From: an uncultured Polaribacter sp.
GTDB taxonomy: Bacteria > Bacteroidota > Bacteroidia > Flavobacteriales > Flavobacteriaceae
Reading direction: 5' to 3'
DNA length: 64,000 nucleotides
Assembly: GCA_943846595.1 (NCBI GenBank)
Contig: OX044355.1
Coordinates: 2,250,259 to 2,314,258 of the forward strand
Shown: positions 38,100-46,715 of the stretch, piece by piece
Layout of the letters: every line of letters begins with the position of its first letter
How positions within the stretch are numbered: position 1 is the stretch's first letter
Translations under genes and position numbers: made by a program
Notes under the pieces: model-generated
The model's input: only the letters and a program-made list of their open reading frames with translations
What the model was told of the DNA's origin: nothing
The model's database searches: none

Positions 38100-38157
38100 T
38101 GGTTTGTTTTTTAATAATGTGTTTTTTTAGTTTTTTATTCTTTGAAGAGTTGTTTTA

Positions 38158-38325
38158 TTACCAAGCACCTGGGTCCGAAGGTCCAGATTGCGCTTGTGCC
38201 TTTTTAGGACTTAGAATCATAAATGTGCCCATCGCTGTGAGTGCAGCATACTTTCCCATTTTCTTTATGGCCTCTTTTCTACTGATATCATCGGTACCGT
38301 TAGGTGTGTTTTCTGTTTTTTTCAT
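38158..38325 (-). CDS. 55-residue leader-like peptide
   Basis: Minus-strand frame from ATG 38,325: MKKTENTPNGTDDISRKEAI then KKMGKYAALTAMGTFMIL, ending SGPSDPGAW. A basic region precedes one hydrophobic segment and an SPKKAQAQ signal-peptidase-like site. It lies between the T9SS protein (10 nt upstream) and the variable protein, same strand. Similar short proteins beside T9SS genes in flavobacteria have no known role; it could be a secreted peptide or a membrane partner. Confidence 0.6.
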   Translation of the reverse strand: MKKTENTPNGTDDISRKEAIKKMGKYAALTAMGTFMILSPKKAQAQSGPSDPGAW

Positions 38326-38334
38326 GTGGAGTTC

Positions 38335-39876
38335 TTATTCTATGAATAATTTTTTTGTGAAAACAATGTTTTCTGCCTGTACTTTTAGGATGTAGACTCC
38401 GGTCCTCAAACCTACTGTAGAAAGCATCTCTTTCTGTGAAGGGTTTTGGATCTTTCTTGAAAGTATTTTCATCCCTAATACATTGTAAAGGATAAGATTT
38501 GCTGGCTCTGAGAACTGCTGTAATCCTTCTACTGAGATATAGGTATTTCCTTTTCCTTTATAGGCGGTTAATAATGAGGTACTACTCACCGTATCTATGG
38601 AAAGGGTACTTGTAGTATAGTGAATGAAAAACCTTCCCATACCACTTAAGGTAGTTTGTGCTGTAAGCTCAAAACCCTCATTGGTAAGAAGTGTAAACGT
38701 GTTTTCTACGGTGTCTTCTAAATACACATTTATATTCTCTGGTATTGTACTGTTTGCTATTTGAATTTTAAGAGCAATCCCAGCTTCTTGATTTATTGTT
38801 AGAGGAACGATTACATTGCTCATAGCATCTGTAGGCATTGCATTGATGCCCATACCAATACCGTTGTCTTGTTCTAAAAGTCTCGAACTGAAACCTGAAG
38901 ATTGGTTGAAGGCTCCAGCATCGTACCCTGGGTCTAATCCTAAAGTCAATCCTTCTTTAAAATAAAATTTAGTATCCGCAACTTTAACCGCATCACTATA
39001 CATGTCTAAAACCAATTCGTAACTCGTTACAGAGGATTTTGCGGCAACAAAATCATCGACTCCTGTAACTGTTTGCATGGCTTGAGTAAAAGTGATTGTT
39101 TGATCCCCTCCACTTCCTGCAGCGGCAACAAAAAAACCTTGACCAGGGGCTATATACGTGGCTGTACTTGTGTTGTTATAAATTTCATATCCTGTTCCAT
39201 CTGCTTTCCAGCCATAGAGTGCCTCAAATTCATCATCTATTGCTGCGGTATTAACCGTTAAAAAATTATTGGTTCCATCTGCATTACTATTTCCATTAAG
39301 ATACGACGCAAATGGATTGGCAATTAAATTCCAACGTCTTCCTGCTCCTGAATTCTCTGCATCGCTGTTGGTTATGGTTACAGTTTGATCTCCATCGGCA
39401 ATAGCACCTGTAAAAGAAAGTGTGCCTCCACTGGTGGTTGCCATTTGGTATCCTTGCCCTAATGATAAAGAACCTGTGGTTGCATCGGTAGCGTTTGTCC
39501 AAGTGTCCGTAGTATTGTCATAAGATCCTACTGCATAAAAACTTCCGTTTGTTGCAATATTGGTATCTTGTATCAATGTACTAAATGCCATCCCTGATAC
39601 TGGCGCACCTATTAAATCCCATTCTCCATCACCTACTACATTTACATAGCGGTTATAGGTAATATCCCCAGATGCAGCACCACTTACCAATAACGATGAA
39701 AACTCATCCGAATCAGAGTGTAAAGTTACAGTGCCTGCAGCGTTGTTAAAATCTCCACCTACAAACACATAACTGTCTTTGGGTATTGTGATACTTCCAC
39801 CACTTATTACCGTTAAATTTTGACCTACTGAAATGTAAGATATTAATAAGAAAATAACTAAATGTATCTTTTTCAT
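38335..39876 (-). CDS. Secreted protein with type IX sorting domain
   Basis: 513 residues. Sec signal MKKIHLVIFLLISYISVGQ; a long beta-rich, Thr/Ser/Asn/Asp-rich body (DGEWDLIGAPVSGMAF, GRRWNLIANPFASYL, typical of Bacteroidota surface proteins); a C-terminal T9SS type A tail of about 75 residues ending GLRTGVYILKVQAENI and FTKKLFIE. Exported across the outer membrane and attached to the surface. First gene of the minus-strand group with the variable protein, so it may be its surface scaffold. Confidence 0.88.
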   Translation of the reverse strand: MKKIHLVIFLLISYISVGQNLTVISGGSITIPKDSYVFVGGDFNNAAGTVTLHSDSDEFSSLLVSGAASGDITYNRYVNVVGDGEWDLIGAPVSGMAFSTLIQDTNIATNGSFYAVGSYDNTTDTWTNATDATTGSLSLGQGYQMATTSGGTLSFTGAIADGDQTVTITNSDAENSGAGRRWNLIANPFASYLNGNSNADGTNNFLTVNTAAIDDEFEALYGWKADGTGYEIYNNTSTATYIAPGQGFFVAAAGSGGDQTITFTQAMQTVTGVDDFVAAKSSVTSYELVLDMYSDAVKVADTKFYFKEGLTLGLDPGYDAGAFNQSSGFSSRLLEQDNGIGMGINAMPTDAMSNVIVPLTINQEAGIALKIQIANSTIPENINVYLEDTVENTFTLLTNEGFELTAQTTLSGMGRFFIHYTTSTLSIDTVSSTSLLTAYKGKGNTYISVEGLQQFSEPANLILYNVLGMKILSRKIQNPSQKEMLSTVGLRTGVYILKVQAENIVFTKKLFIE

Positions 39877-40106
39877 AAATAGGAGTATTTTGAAAAATTG
39901 ATTAAATTAAATCATAATAAATAATTATGTAAGGTATGGTAAATTAACTTAGATTTGGCCTTTAAATTATTTTAAATAAATTTAATTGAGTGATTATGAA
40001 ATATTTGATAATAATAGTTTTGCGTTTTTTTCTCAAAAGAATTTTCTTTTTGGTCTTCACATCGGCCGGAAACCATTAACTTGCTCACTTAAATGAAAGT
40101 ATAAAA
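39877..40106. other. Intergenic region between divergent genes
   Basis: 230 bp, very AT-rich, between the T9SS gene (minus) and the flavodoxin (plus). It must hold both promoters, but no consensus -7 box was clear. A 27-codon frame (MKYLIIIVLRFFLKRIFF) was judged spurious. Confidence 0.5.
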
Positions 40107-40706
40107 ATGATGCGATTAAAAGTTTGCCTAAAATTAGTGTTTACTCTTATAGTTGGCTTGGCTTATGGTGTGGGTTTCGGACAGCAAGACAACTCCCAAA
40201 TACGGACTATACTTATTACATATGTTTCAAATTCCGGCAACACGGAAAAGTTGGCCAAATCGGTATACAAGGGCGCGACGGAAAACAACAGCGTTCATGT
40301 GGTCCTTAAGTCTGTATCGGAGACCACCAATGAGGATGTAATTTTAGCAGATGCCATTATCTTAGGATCACCAGTTTACAATGCCAATCCGGCTCCTGAG
40401 CTATTAACGTTTATTCAGGGCTGGCCTTTCGAAAAAACACCCCTACAGGATAAAATTGGAGCGGTTTTTGTAACCGCAGGAGGCATTTCTTCAGGAGAAG
40501 AACTGGTTCAAAACGCGCTGCAAAATGCCATGCTCATATTTGGCATGGTGGTGGTTGGTGGCGGGGAATGGACTACTCCTTTTGGAGCTTCCGCCATTAA
40601 TGAAGAATTGAAGGGTTACCCGGAAAGGGATAATCTGTTTTCAAAAAAGGGCGAGCAGCTCGGCAGGCGAGTACGAGACGCGGTATTGCGGTGGAATGCG
40701 AAGTGA
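40107..40706 (+). CDS. Exported flavodoxin-family protein
   Basis: 199 residues. N-terminal Sec-type signal (LVFTLIVGLAYGVGFGQQ), then a flavodoxin/WrbA fold: FMN phosphate loop TYVSNSGNTEKLA, GSPVYNANPAPELLTFI and FVTAGGISSGEE, with a C-terminal GMVVVGGGEWTTPFGASA. Flavodoxins are normally cytoplasmic; a signal peptide is unusual and would put FMN in the periplasm. Codon use is less AT-rich than its neighbours, suggesting separate acquisition. Confidence 0.8.
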   Translation: MMRLKVCLKLVFTLIVGLAYGVGFGQQDNSQIRTILITYVSNSGNTEKLAKSVYKGATENNSVHVVLKSVSETTNEDVILADAIILGSPVYNANPAPELLTFIQGWPFEKTPLQDKIGAVFVTAGGISSGEELVQNALQNAMLIFGMVVVGGGEWTTPFGASAINEELKGYPERDNLFSKKGEQLGRRVRDAVLRWNAK

Positions 40707-41029
40707 TATTTGGTATTTAAGACAACAATGAAATCTTTAAGAATTGTAAACCATAAAAACTACAATTCGGATTCTCTGATCAAGAATTTGCACTCCCCTT
40801 TAAGCAATTCGTAAAAAACGGAAAATCATCGGTTGCCAAATAGTAGTTTTACGTAGTCAAAGAACGTGCACCATATGATATTCTCTAAAAACGAAGTAAA
40901 GTATCGATTAAATTAAACCTTTTAATTCATTAAAAGAAGAAATTGTGTTGCAACTTTGAATAATAGGGGGAGGGGAAATCAAAATTCAAACATCTCAATC
41001 TCCTTTTTTTAATTTATTAATTTTGACTC
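40707..41029. other. Intergenic region with shared repeat
   Basis: No gene seen. The last part (from 40,943) matches the DNA before the second copy of the 177-residue gene (from 61,868). It contains CTTTGAATAATAGGGGGAG at 40,954, a sequence found twice more in element 2. Confidence 0.6.
40954..40972 (+). repeat. 19-bp repeat CTTTGAATAATAGGGGGAG, copy 1
   Basis: Identical copies at 61,505-61,523 and 61,879-61,897. In copies 1 and 3 it begins a leader shared with the 177-residue membrane-protein gene. May hold a promoter or transcript start region, or be a recombination boundary. Confidence 0.6.
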
Positions 41030-41563
41030 ATGTCAAGCACTAATTCAAAAGATAAAAACAACCCTCAGAAAAGAATAGAATATAGAGGGGAAACTGTCCG
41101 AGTTTCAAGAACGGGAGGTGTTTCTGCAACGAAAACATTTAAGGGTGATGGAGTTGGTGCTACTATAAACACCAAACATGGACTTCGTCTTCATAAACGA
41201 TTGTTTAAGGGAGCAAGAATGGGTTTCCAAAATGGTAACTTTCAGTTTATTGGAAGATATAAAAGTGGTCCATTCAATTTCAATATTTCCAAAAATGGAG
41301 TTAGTACTTCCCTCAAAAACAAAAGAGGTTCCTATAATATCTTAAAACCAAATTACTCAAGTTTCAAATTAGGAGGTGTTCAAGTTAGAGGAAAAAACGC
41401 TGCTACGTTTCAAATGATCTATATGTTGATCATTCTCTTTGTTAATTTCATTAAAGTATTTTGGCACACTTTCATCTCTATTTTGTGGTTTGTGTTCTTA
41501 ACTCTAAAATGGATTGTAGATTTTACAATTGGATTTTTCAAAGGGTATAGAGCAGTTGACTAA
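41030..41563 (+). CDS. 177-residue membrane protein, element 1 copy
   Basis: A basic N-terminal half with DUF4236-like repeats (RGETVRVSRTGGVSATKTFK, GPFNFNISKNGVSTSLKN) and two C-terminal membrane helices (MIYMLIILFVNFIKVFW, LWFVFLTLKWIVDFTIGFF). Over 90% identical by eye to the copy at 61,955-62,488. Both lie directly next to an integrase gene, tail to tail. Unknown function; its presence in both elements suggests a role for the element (stability, exclusion, host defence). Confidence 0.8.
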   Translation: MSSTNSKDKNNPQKRIEYRGETVRVSRTGGVSATKTFKGDGVGATINTKHGLRLHKRLFKGARMGFQNGNFQFIGRYKSGPFNFNISKNGVSTSLKNKRGSYNILKPNYSSFKLGGVQVRGKNAATFQMIYMLIILFVNFIKVFWHTFISILWFVFLTLKWIVDFTIGFFKGYRAVD

Positions 41564-41582
41564 CGTCACTTGTAACCAAAGC

Positions 41583-42884
41583 CTAAACATTAAAATACCC
41601 TTGATCAACAATATGTTTGGTTCTATCCTCTCCTCTATCTCTAATATATTTTAGAAACTCTCTTTCAGATTTATGACCGGAAAAGTGCATGATATATAAT
41701 GATGACATTCCTTTTTTATAATTATTGGTACAGAAACTTCTTCTACCAGTGTGTGTCTCTATCATCTCCCATTTTAGTTTATTTCTTTTTACTAACCTCC
41801 CTCCTTTGGTAATTTCTGTTTTTATAACCTCATTAAATCCTAATATCCTTCCTACAATCTTAATATTTTCATTGATATCAGTATCATGAAGATACGGTGG
41901 GGGTTGATTGTTGTATCGGGACATAATCTCTCGTATTTCCAATGTAATTGGACAATCTACAATGTTCTTGGTCTTACATTGTTTGATTCTAAAACACTTC
42001 AATCCACTAATATCAACAATATTATCTGATGTAATTCCATTGTAATCACTAACTCGTTGACCGGTATAACATCCCATTAAAAATTTATCTCTTGCCAATT
42101 CCATTCTCTTATTAAACGATAAATCTAATTTCAATATTTGATTTATTTCATCTTCATTCAGATAAATTGCTGTGGTTTCTTCCGTGGATACTTTAAAATA
42201 TTTTAGTGGAGGATTCGATATCAAACCTTGATTCTTGGCTTCGATTACATACATTTTAAGGTTTTTAAAGTGTTTTGATATCGTATTTAGAGCCAAGTTC
42301 TCTCTAATCTCAAGAAACTGTCTAAAATCATCTAAAAAGGTTTTGTTAAACGAACTAAAGTCAACTGTAACTTTTCTTATTCGTGTATATTTCTTCAATT
42401 TTGTTAATGTTCCTTTGTATAGAGTAAATGTAGGTTTCTCTATTCTATCTTTCTTTTGGTAAAGATAATTTTCAGAAAACTTAAAAAAATCAATCGGAAC
42501 CTTTTCTTCTTTTTCAACTGGAACTAATTTCCCTGTTATGATATCTAATGTTTCTTTTATTAACTCCTTGGTAATTGGTCTTTCTTCATCTATAAATCGA
42601 CTATTCGCATTCATTAGTTCTGTCTCCAACCTATTTAAGTAGTTATTGACTGTATGGGAATTGATAATTCTTGATTTGTTGGTTTTTACACGTTGTTTTT
42701 GATAATCCCAATCGGAATAGGAAACAGTATATCCTGTGGAATAACTAACTCGTTTGTCTGCTCCTCCGAAGGAGAACCACAATACAATTAAACTTTCTTG
42801 GCATCTATTTTCTAATAGATACTTTTTTGAATGTTTTAGACTAAATCGAATTGCTGCCTTTGAGGACTTTAAAACCTTATACAT
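41583..42884 (-). CDS. Tyrosine recombinase (integrase) of element 1
   Basis: 433 residues. Arm-type DNA-binding domain (IVLWFSFGGADKRVSYSTGY), SAM-like core-binding domain (about 120-225), catalytic domain with Arg in MGCYTGQRVSDYNG, HTGRRSFCTN (His-x-x-Arg), FSGHKSEREFLKYI (second His and Tyr). All catalytic residues present. Located at the distal end next to att repeat 2, with arm-site pair just upstream of its start (42,931), so binding may repress its own promoter. Confidence 0.93.
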   Translation of the reverse strand: MYKVLKSSKAAIRFSLKHSKKYLLENRCQESLIVLWFSFGGADKRVSYSTGYTVSYSDWDYQKQRVKTNKSRIINSHTVNNYLNRLETELMNANSRFIDEERPITKELIKETLDIITGKLVPVEKEEKVPIDFFKFSENYLYQKKDRIEKPTFTLYKGTLTKLKKYTRIRKVTVDFSSFNKTFLDDFRQFLEIRENLALNTISKHFKNLKMYVIEAKNQGLISNPPLKYFKVSTEETTAIYLNEDEINQILKLDLSFNKRMELARDKFLMGCYTGQRVSDYNGITSDNIVDISGLKCFRIKQCKTKNIVDCPITLEIREIMSRYNNQPPPYLHDTDINENIKIVGRILGFNEVIKTEITKGGRLVKRNKLKWEMIETHTGRRSFCTNNYKKGMSSLYIMHFSGHKSEREFLKYIRDRGEDRTKHIVDQGYFNV

Positions 42885-42930
42885 ATTTTTTAAATTTAAT
42901 GACTAAGGCTAAGATATGGCGAGAATACCG

Positions 42931-42949
42931 GTTGCTCGAGAGGTTGCTC
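42931..42949 (+). repeat. Right-end arm-type sites, element 1
   Basis: GTTGCTC at 42,931-42,937 and 42,943-42,949, 12 bp apart, same as the left-end pair at 31,991/32,003. Lies 47 nt before the integrase start codon, between the gene and att repeat 2. Confidence 0.65.
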
Positions 42950-43073
42950 CGCAGGTTTAAATCCTTGTTATTTGGTTTGATTTTTCTTTACTATTTTATC
43001 ATGATTTTATCATTATACTATTGATTTTCATTGATTTATAGAAAAACGAATAAAACAAAGTAAAACCTAAAAC

Positions 43074-43137
43074 TTCCTGGAGGTACCACAAAATTATCCC
43101 GTAACTCATTTATAAACAATGATTTACGGGTTTTTTG
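43074..43137 (+). repeat. Attachment repeat 2 (junction of the elements)
   Basis: Copy of the tRNA-Phe 3' end and terminator: TTCCTGGAGGTACCAC (43,074-43,089) plus hairpin CCCGTAA/TTTACGGG. One mismatch to repeat 1 over 64 bp. It ends element 1 and starts element 2. Confidence 0.9.
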
Positions 43138-43145
43138 GTTTTTGG

Positions 43146-43171
43146 GGTGTGCTCAAAGGTGTGCGCAGTTT
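43146..43171 (+). repeat. Left-end arm-type sites, element 2
   Basis: GGTGTGCTC and GGTGTGCGC, 12 bp apart, in a 26-bp block identical to 63,840-63,865 at the other end. The sequence differs from element 1 (GTTGCTC) but the spacing is the same. Confidence 0.75.
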
Positions 43172-43207
43172 GTAACATTACATAACATTTATACTGTTAT
43201 ACCTTAA

Positions 43208-43507
43208 TTATGCAGCATGGTCCAATCTATCCAAAACTTCAGCCTCTTTATATAAGACACGTCTACCTATTCTACTCGGAACAAGTATATTTTTCTTCTC
43301 CCAGTTATTAAGAGTTACTTCTGTTACATGAAGTAATTTTGCAGTTTCACTTCTACTTAAATACTTTTCATCTGAGTTATTAAAAGTAGTCTGACCTATT
43401 GCCTTCTGTCGGTTCAATTCTAATTTGACACCTTCTTTAACGATTTGGATTAGTTCGTCTTTTGTTACATTCAATATTTGGATCATTTCTTCTCTCATGA
43501 TTTTCAT
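43208..43507 (-). CDS. Excisionase-like helix-turn-helix protein
   Basis: 99 residues. The C-terminal half is a MerR/HTH_17-type domain (YLSRSETAKLLHVTEVTLNN then WEKKNILVPSRIGRRVLY), the fold used by many Bacteroidota excisionases. The first part (LIQIVKEGVKLELNRQ) is coiled-coil-like. It starts 4 nt after the polymerase stop and is nearest to att 2. Could also be a transcription regulator. Confidence 0.8.
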   Translation of the reverse strand: MKIMREEMIQILNVTKDELIQIVKEGVKLELNRQKAIGQTTFNNSDEKYLSRSETAKLLHVTEVTLNNWEKKNILVPSRIGRRVLYKEAEVLDRLDHAA

Positions 43508-43510
43508 TTT

Positions 43511-44998
43511 TTAGTTGTTTTTTAGAAATTCATTTGTTGTCTCAATATGTTTGTCGAGTATCGACCAACTCTTTTTTTTAAATCTACTCTTGGTTGATTT
43601 CTTATAGATATCATCTCTTATTTCCTTTATAAAATTATCATCAAGTAGATCTGAGGGATCTAACTTTTCAACCGATAAACCGGGTTTAATTCGTGTTTTT
43701 TCGTGAAGTACTTCAAACATCACATTCGTTAGTTCTAACTTATGTTGTTCCGTTGTAATGATACAATCATGGATTGTAAAAACTGGTGCTACAGAACAGC
43801 GTCTATGAAATTCAGGAACCACACAATCCAATATTAGATAACTCTCCACACGCTGTAGAAGTAGGGAGAAATTCCTTTTACCTATTCTGTCCATAATCTT
43901 TAGAATAAATTGATTTACATAGGGATAAAATTTTTCTAATAACCGAACTCCTTCCACCAATTCTCGATGTTTTCTATTGTTTTGAAACAATACATACATG
44001 ATATCCTTTTTGATTGATTTACGTTGAGCATTCGTGGGAGGATCTCCATGTTCCAATTCAAATAAATGTGAATAGAAATCTTCTTGAAATGGTGCGTCTC
44101 TAAATTTTTGGAATTCGTGATGATCTCTAATAATTATCTCATCTTTCCCCAAATACTTTCTTTGCTCAAAGTGCGCAAACATTAATGGAGAAAATAAATA
44201 TGATATAACATCTTTTATAATTTTATCAGATAATAAAGAATTCATAATTTGATGAAATGATAACTCATCATTAGATTTAAAGAAATCATAGTTTAATATA
44301 CTTGATAATAGATATACCTGACTACATTTAAGATCTACTTGAACTAATGATTGCTTTTCATAAATTAAATACTTCTTAAGTGTTTTGGAAAGATTCGTTA
44401 ATGTGGAACTATATCTCCAATTGGCTGTAGATTTATTATGCCAATATTGATTGTTTTCAATATCATTAATTGTTAATAACCAGATTCCAATTTTATTTTT
44501 TAGAACCAGTAACTGATTGTCGTTTGTTAATTCTTGACGCAGGGTATCATATATGTGTTTTACATGATTCTTGTACCCTTTTTGTATTTCTAAGTTGTGG
44601 TTGAAGTAACTATCTAATAACTGGTTTTTAGAGGGTGCTGTTTTATGTTCTCTCCTTATGGTTTTTAATACCTTATCTTTTTTTTGATATTGATCGTTTA
44701 ACTTGATTTTATTACACCTCACACCTTTTAAATAATTGAGATCTAACTCAATCACATTTTTATCTTTTAATAGATCTAAAATCAATTTATAATCTCTATT
44801 TAAGATCATATTGAGTTCTTTAGAACACAATCCGGTGTATCCATTTTTATCAAACTTTTTAATATTTTTATGTGTTGCTACAACTCTGGATATCAAATGA
44901 TATATTTTCTCTTTAACATATTTCTGTCTTCGATTAGAGAGATTCAATTCTTCAATCAATTCAGGTACGTTTAAATTATTTGGCACTAAAACTTTCAT
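43511..44998 (-). CDS. Small polymerase-like protein, single-subunit RNAP/PolA superfamily
   Basis: 495 residues. N-terminal winged-helix-like part (about 1-95: GLCSKELNMILNRDYKLILD). Then the three palm/fingers motifs: A, SLVQVDLKCSQVYLLSSIL (compare DxxCSGxQ of T7-type RNA polymerase); B, QRKSIKKDIMYVLFQNNRK (compare RxxxKxxxMxxxYG); C, VFTIHDCIITTE (IHDS). The two catalytic Asp and the Lys are in place. It is much shorter than T7 RNAP (883) or PolA. Tightly coupled to the methyltransferase (4 nt) and HTH genes. It may replicate or transcribe the excised element; activity is inferred. Confidence 0.6.
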   Translation of the reverse strand: MKVLVPNNLNVPELIEELNLSNRRQKYVKEKIYHLISRVVATHKNIKKFDKNGYTGLCSKELNMILNRDYKLILDLLKDKNVIELDLNYLKGVRCNKIKLNDQYQKKDKVLKTIRREHKTAPSKNQLLDSYFNHNLEIQKGYKNHVKHIYDTLRQELTNDNQLLVLKNKIGIWLLTINDIENNQYWHNKSTANWRYSSTLTNLSKTLKKYLIYEKQSLVQVDLKCSQVYLLSSILNYDFFKSNDELSFHQIMNSLLSDKIIKDVISYLFSPLMFAHFEQRKYLGKDEIIIRDHHEFQKFRDAPFQEDFYSHLFELEHGDPPTNAQRKSIKKDIMYVLFQNNRKHRELVEGVRLLEKFYPYVNQFILKIMDRIGKRNFSLLLQRVESYLILDCVVPEFHRRCSVAPVFTIHDCIITTEQHKLELTNVMFEVLHEKTRIKPGLSVEKLDPSDLLDDNFIKEIRDDIYKKSTKSRFKKKSWSILDKHIETTNEFLKNN

Positions 44999-45002
44999 TA
45001 TT

Positions 45003-46628
45003 TTATGCTGCTACAGTTAATTCTTCTACTTCCTTATACTCACTATTGATAATCTCTAAATCATTCTGATTGATCTCTTCAATTGTATTTTCAAGAACCT
45101 TACAACCCACCCTGTGATAGTGAGTTGAAAGTTCGGTACCTAAGTATTGTCTGTTGAGTAGTAAAGAAATTCTACCAGTGGTATTAGCACCCCCAAAAGG
45201 ATCGTAAACCAAATCAGTCTCGTCTGTTGTCATTAAAATTGGGATTACAGGAAGAAGTTCTGCCATCAATGCAGGATGACCTGTTGGGAAGGCATCGAAC
45301 GCAGGTTTGTTTTTACCAGTGGCACACTTAATCATATGAGCCACATCTTGAGCTGCAATGTGGTTGTAAATCTTCTTATAGGGTTTTGAAAGTGATTTTG
45401 TTTTCTTGGATACATTCCCGTTTTTATCAACATCTTTAGCACCAGTCGTAATCCTTACCTCTTTTTCATGATCCGTATATTTTAGTAAGTTGTACTTCGA
45501 TTTTGAAGGATCTACAACGAACCATAAAATATATTCAATCTGATTTATCGGTCTTTTTACTTGTTCTCCCTGTGGATGAGGATTGGGTTTGGACCAGATG
45601 ATACACTCTTTGTATTTTAGTTTTGTATGTTTTAAGATCGCTGCTTTCACCAAACCCGGTATATCCATGGCACAGCCATTAATGTAGGTGTCACCAATAT
45701 TTACAAAAACATTGGAAGTTTCATTAAGAACTCCTTCAACCTTCCCAAAAATCTCCCCAATGATATCCGCAAACTCCTCGGGGGTCTTTTCGTGACCCAA
45801 TTCTGATGACAAGTTTTTTTTATCGTAACCACGTAACATATAATACGGAATGGAAGTAAATAAAGTTGCTATACTTCTTGTATACGACGGCACATCAACT
45901 ATATCAACACAATTCATTTTAAAAGTGGTTGCCTTGTTAGGAATTACAAAAGTGTCTTTGTAATTGTTTTGAAGGTTTTCTTTCTCTTCGATGAATTTAT
46001 TGACTTGATTAATAGTTAGGTCTCCTTTTGTTAACTGTTCTGTGAATCCATGATTTTTGGTTAAATCAATCTCTTTTAATTCACTTAGATATTTTTCACA
46101 GTCAGATAAACTCCACCCTTTGTTCACAACTCCGTTTAATAACAGATTATTCTCAAAGTCATTTTCGATAATTTTATCAAACTGGCGGATTGCCTTGGGA
46201 GATTTCCATCGGTAGTTAATTTTTTCTCTGATAATCGCGTAACGATCGTAAGGTTTACCATTATTCCCTTGACCTTGTCGTTTTTCAACCGATTTAAAAA
46301 CTTGTAAAACCTCTTTGGTAAGGTCGTTAGCGGTCTTTACTCGATACATATTAAAGGATAAACGAAGGCCAATAGATGGTTCTACATCTACAAATTGGAC
46401 TTTTACATCTTCCTTACCTAAAGCACTTAGTAACTTAAGTCGACGATAACCGTCAATTAATTGAAAATCTCTCGAGGTAATTAAAGGTAATAATTGTTCC
46501 TTTTCCAAAGAAGATTTTAATTGATTTTCTGAATCATCGGTTTGTGATTCATAGAAGTTTTTAAATTCTTCAACTTTTACGATTTGATCGATTTTTACAA
46601 CTTCGAATTGTTCCATTGAATTTTTCAT
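45003..46628 (-). CDS. ParB-domain / DNA methyltransferase fusion
   Basis: 541 residues from ATG 46,628. The N-terminal ParB/Srx-like domain (PLITSRDFQLIDGYRRLKLL) is followed by a helical spacer, then a beta-class DNA methyltransferase: motif IV TSIPYYMLRGYDKK before motif I VYDPFGGANTTGRIS near the C-terminus, and ECIIWSKPNPHPQGEQVKR between. The usual TSPPY is TSIPY, so the first Pro is lost. Such fusions occur in phages and islands and modify A or C amino groups. Starts upstream of the polymerase in one operon. No partner nuclease is near. Confidence 0.8.
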   Translation of the reverse strand: MKNSMEQFEVVKIDQIVKVEEFKNFYESQTDDSENQLKSSLEKEQLLPLITSRDFQLIDGYRRLKLLSALGKEDVKVQFVDVEPSIGLRLSFNMYRVKTANDLTKEVLQVFKSVEKRQGQGNNGKPYDRYAIIREKINYRWKSPKAIRQFDKIIENDFENNLLLNGVVNKGWSLSDCEKYLSELKEIDLTKNHGFTEQLTKGDLTINQVNKFIEEKENLQNNYKDTFVIPNKATTFKMNCVDIVDVPSYTRSIATLFTSIPYYMLRGYDKKNLSSELGHEKTPEEFADIIGEIFGKVEGVLNETSNVFVNIGDTYINGCAMDIPGLVKAAILKHTKLKYKECIIWSKPNPHPQGEQVKRPINQIEYILWFVVDPSKSKYNLLKYTDHEKEVRITTGAKDVDKNGNVSKKTKSLSKPYKKIYNHIAAQDVAHMIKCATGKNKPAFDAFPTGHPALMAELLPVIPILMTTDETDLVYDPFGGANTTGRISLLLNRQYLGTELSTHYHRVGCKVLENTIEEINQNDLEIINSEYKEVEELTVAA

Positions 46629-46715
46629 GATATAAAGTTTTAAATTATACCACAAAGAAATCACGAAAGGAAAAGGTATACCTCAATCGCAGCGCTGCGA
46701 TTGAAATTTAGGATA

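Larger units (their letters stand above)
31934..43089. mobile_element. Integrative element 1 (about 11.2 kb)
   Basis: Bounded by att repeats at 31,918 and 43,074. Its integrase (41,583-42,884) is at the distal end. Cargo: a 55-residue CxxC protein, nucleotidyltransferase, HPr-kinase-like protein, TlpA-like protein, C-type-lectin-like variable protein, leader peptide, T9SS-sorted protein, exported flavodoxin, 177-residue membrane protein. No excisionase, relaxase or replication gene was recognised, so it may need a helper to move. Confidence 0.85.

Noticed and set aside
38099..38395. 98-codon plus-strand frame
   Set aside because: Antisense to the 55-residue leader peptide and the T9SS gene end; hydrophobic by chance.
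43511..44998. Reverse transcriptase for the variable region
   Set aside because: There is no Y-x-D-D motif; the motifs fit the PolA/T7 RNA polymerase superfamily, and the gene belongs to the other element.
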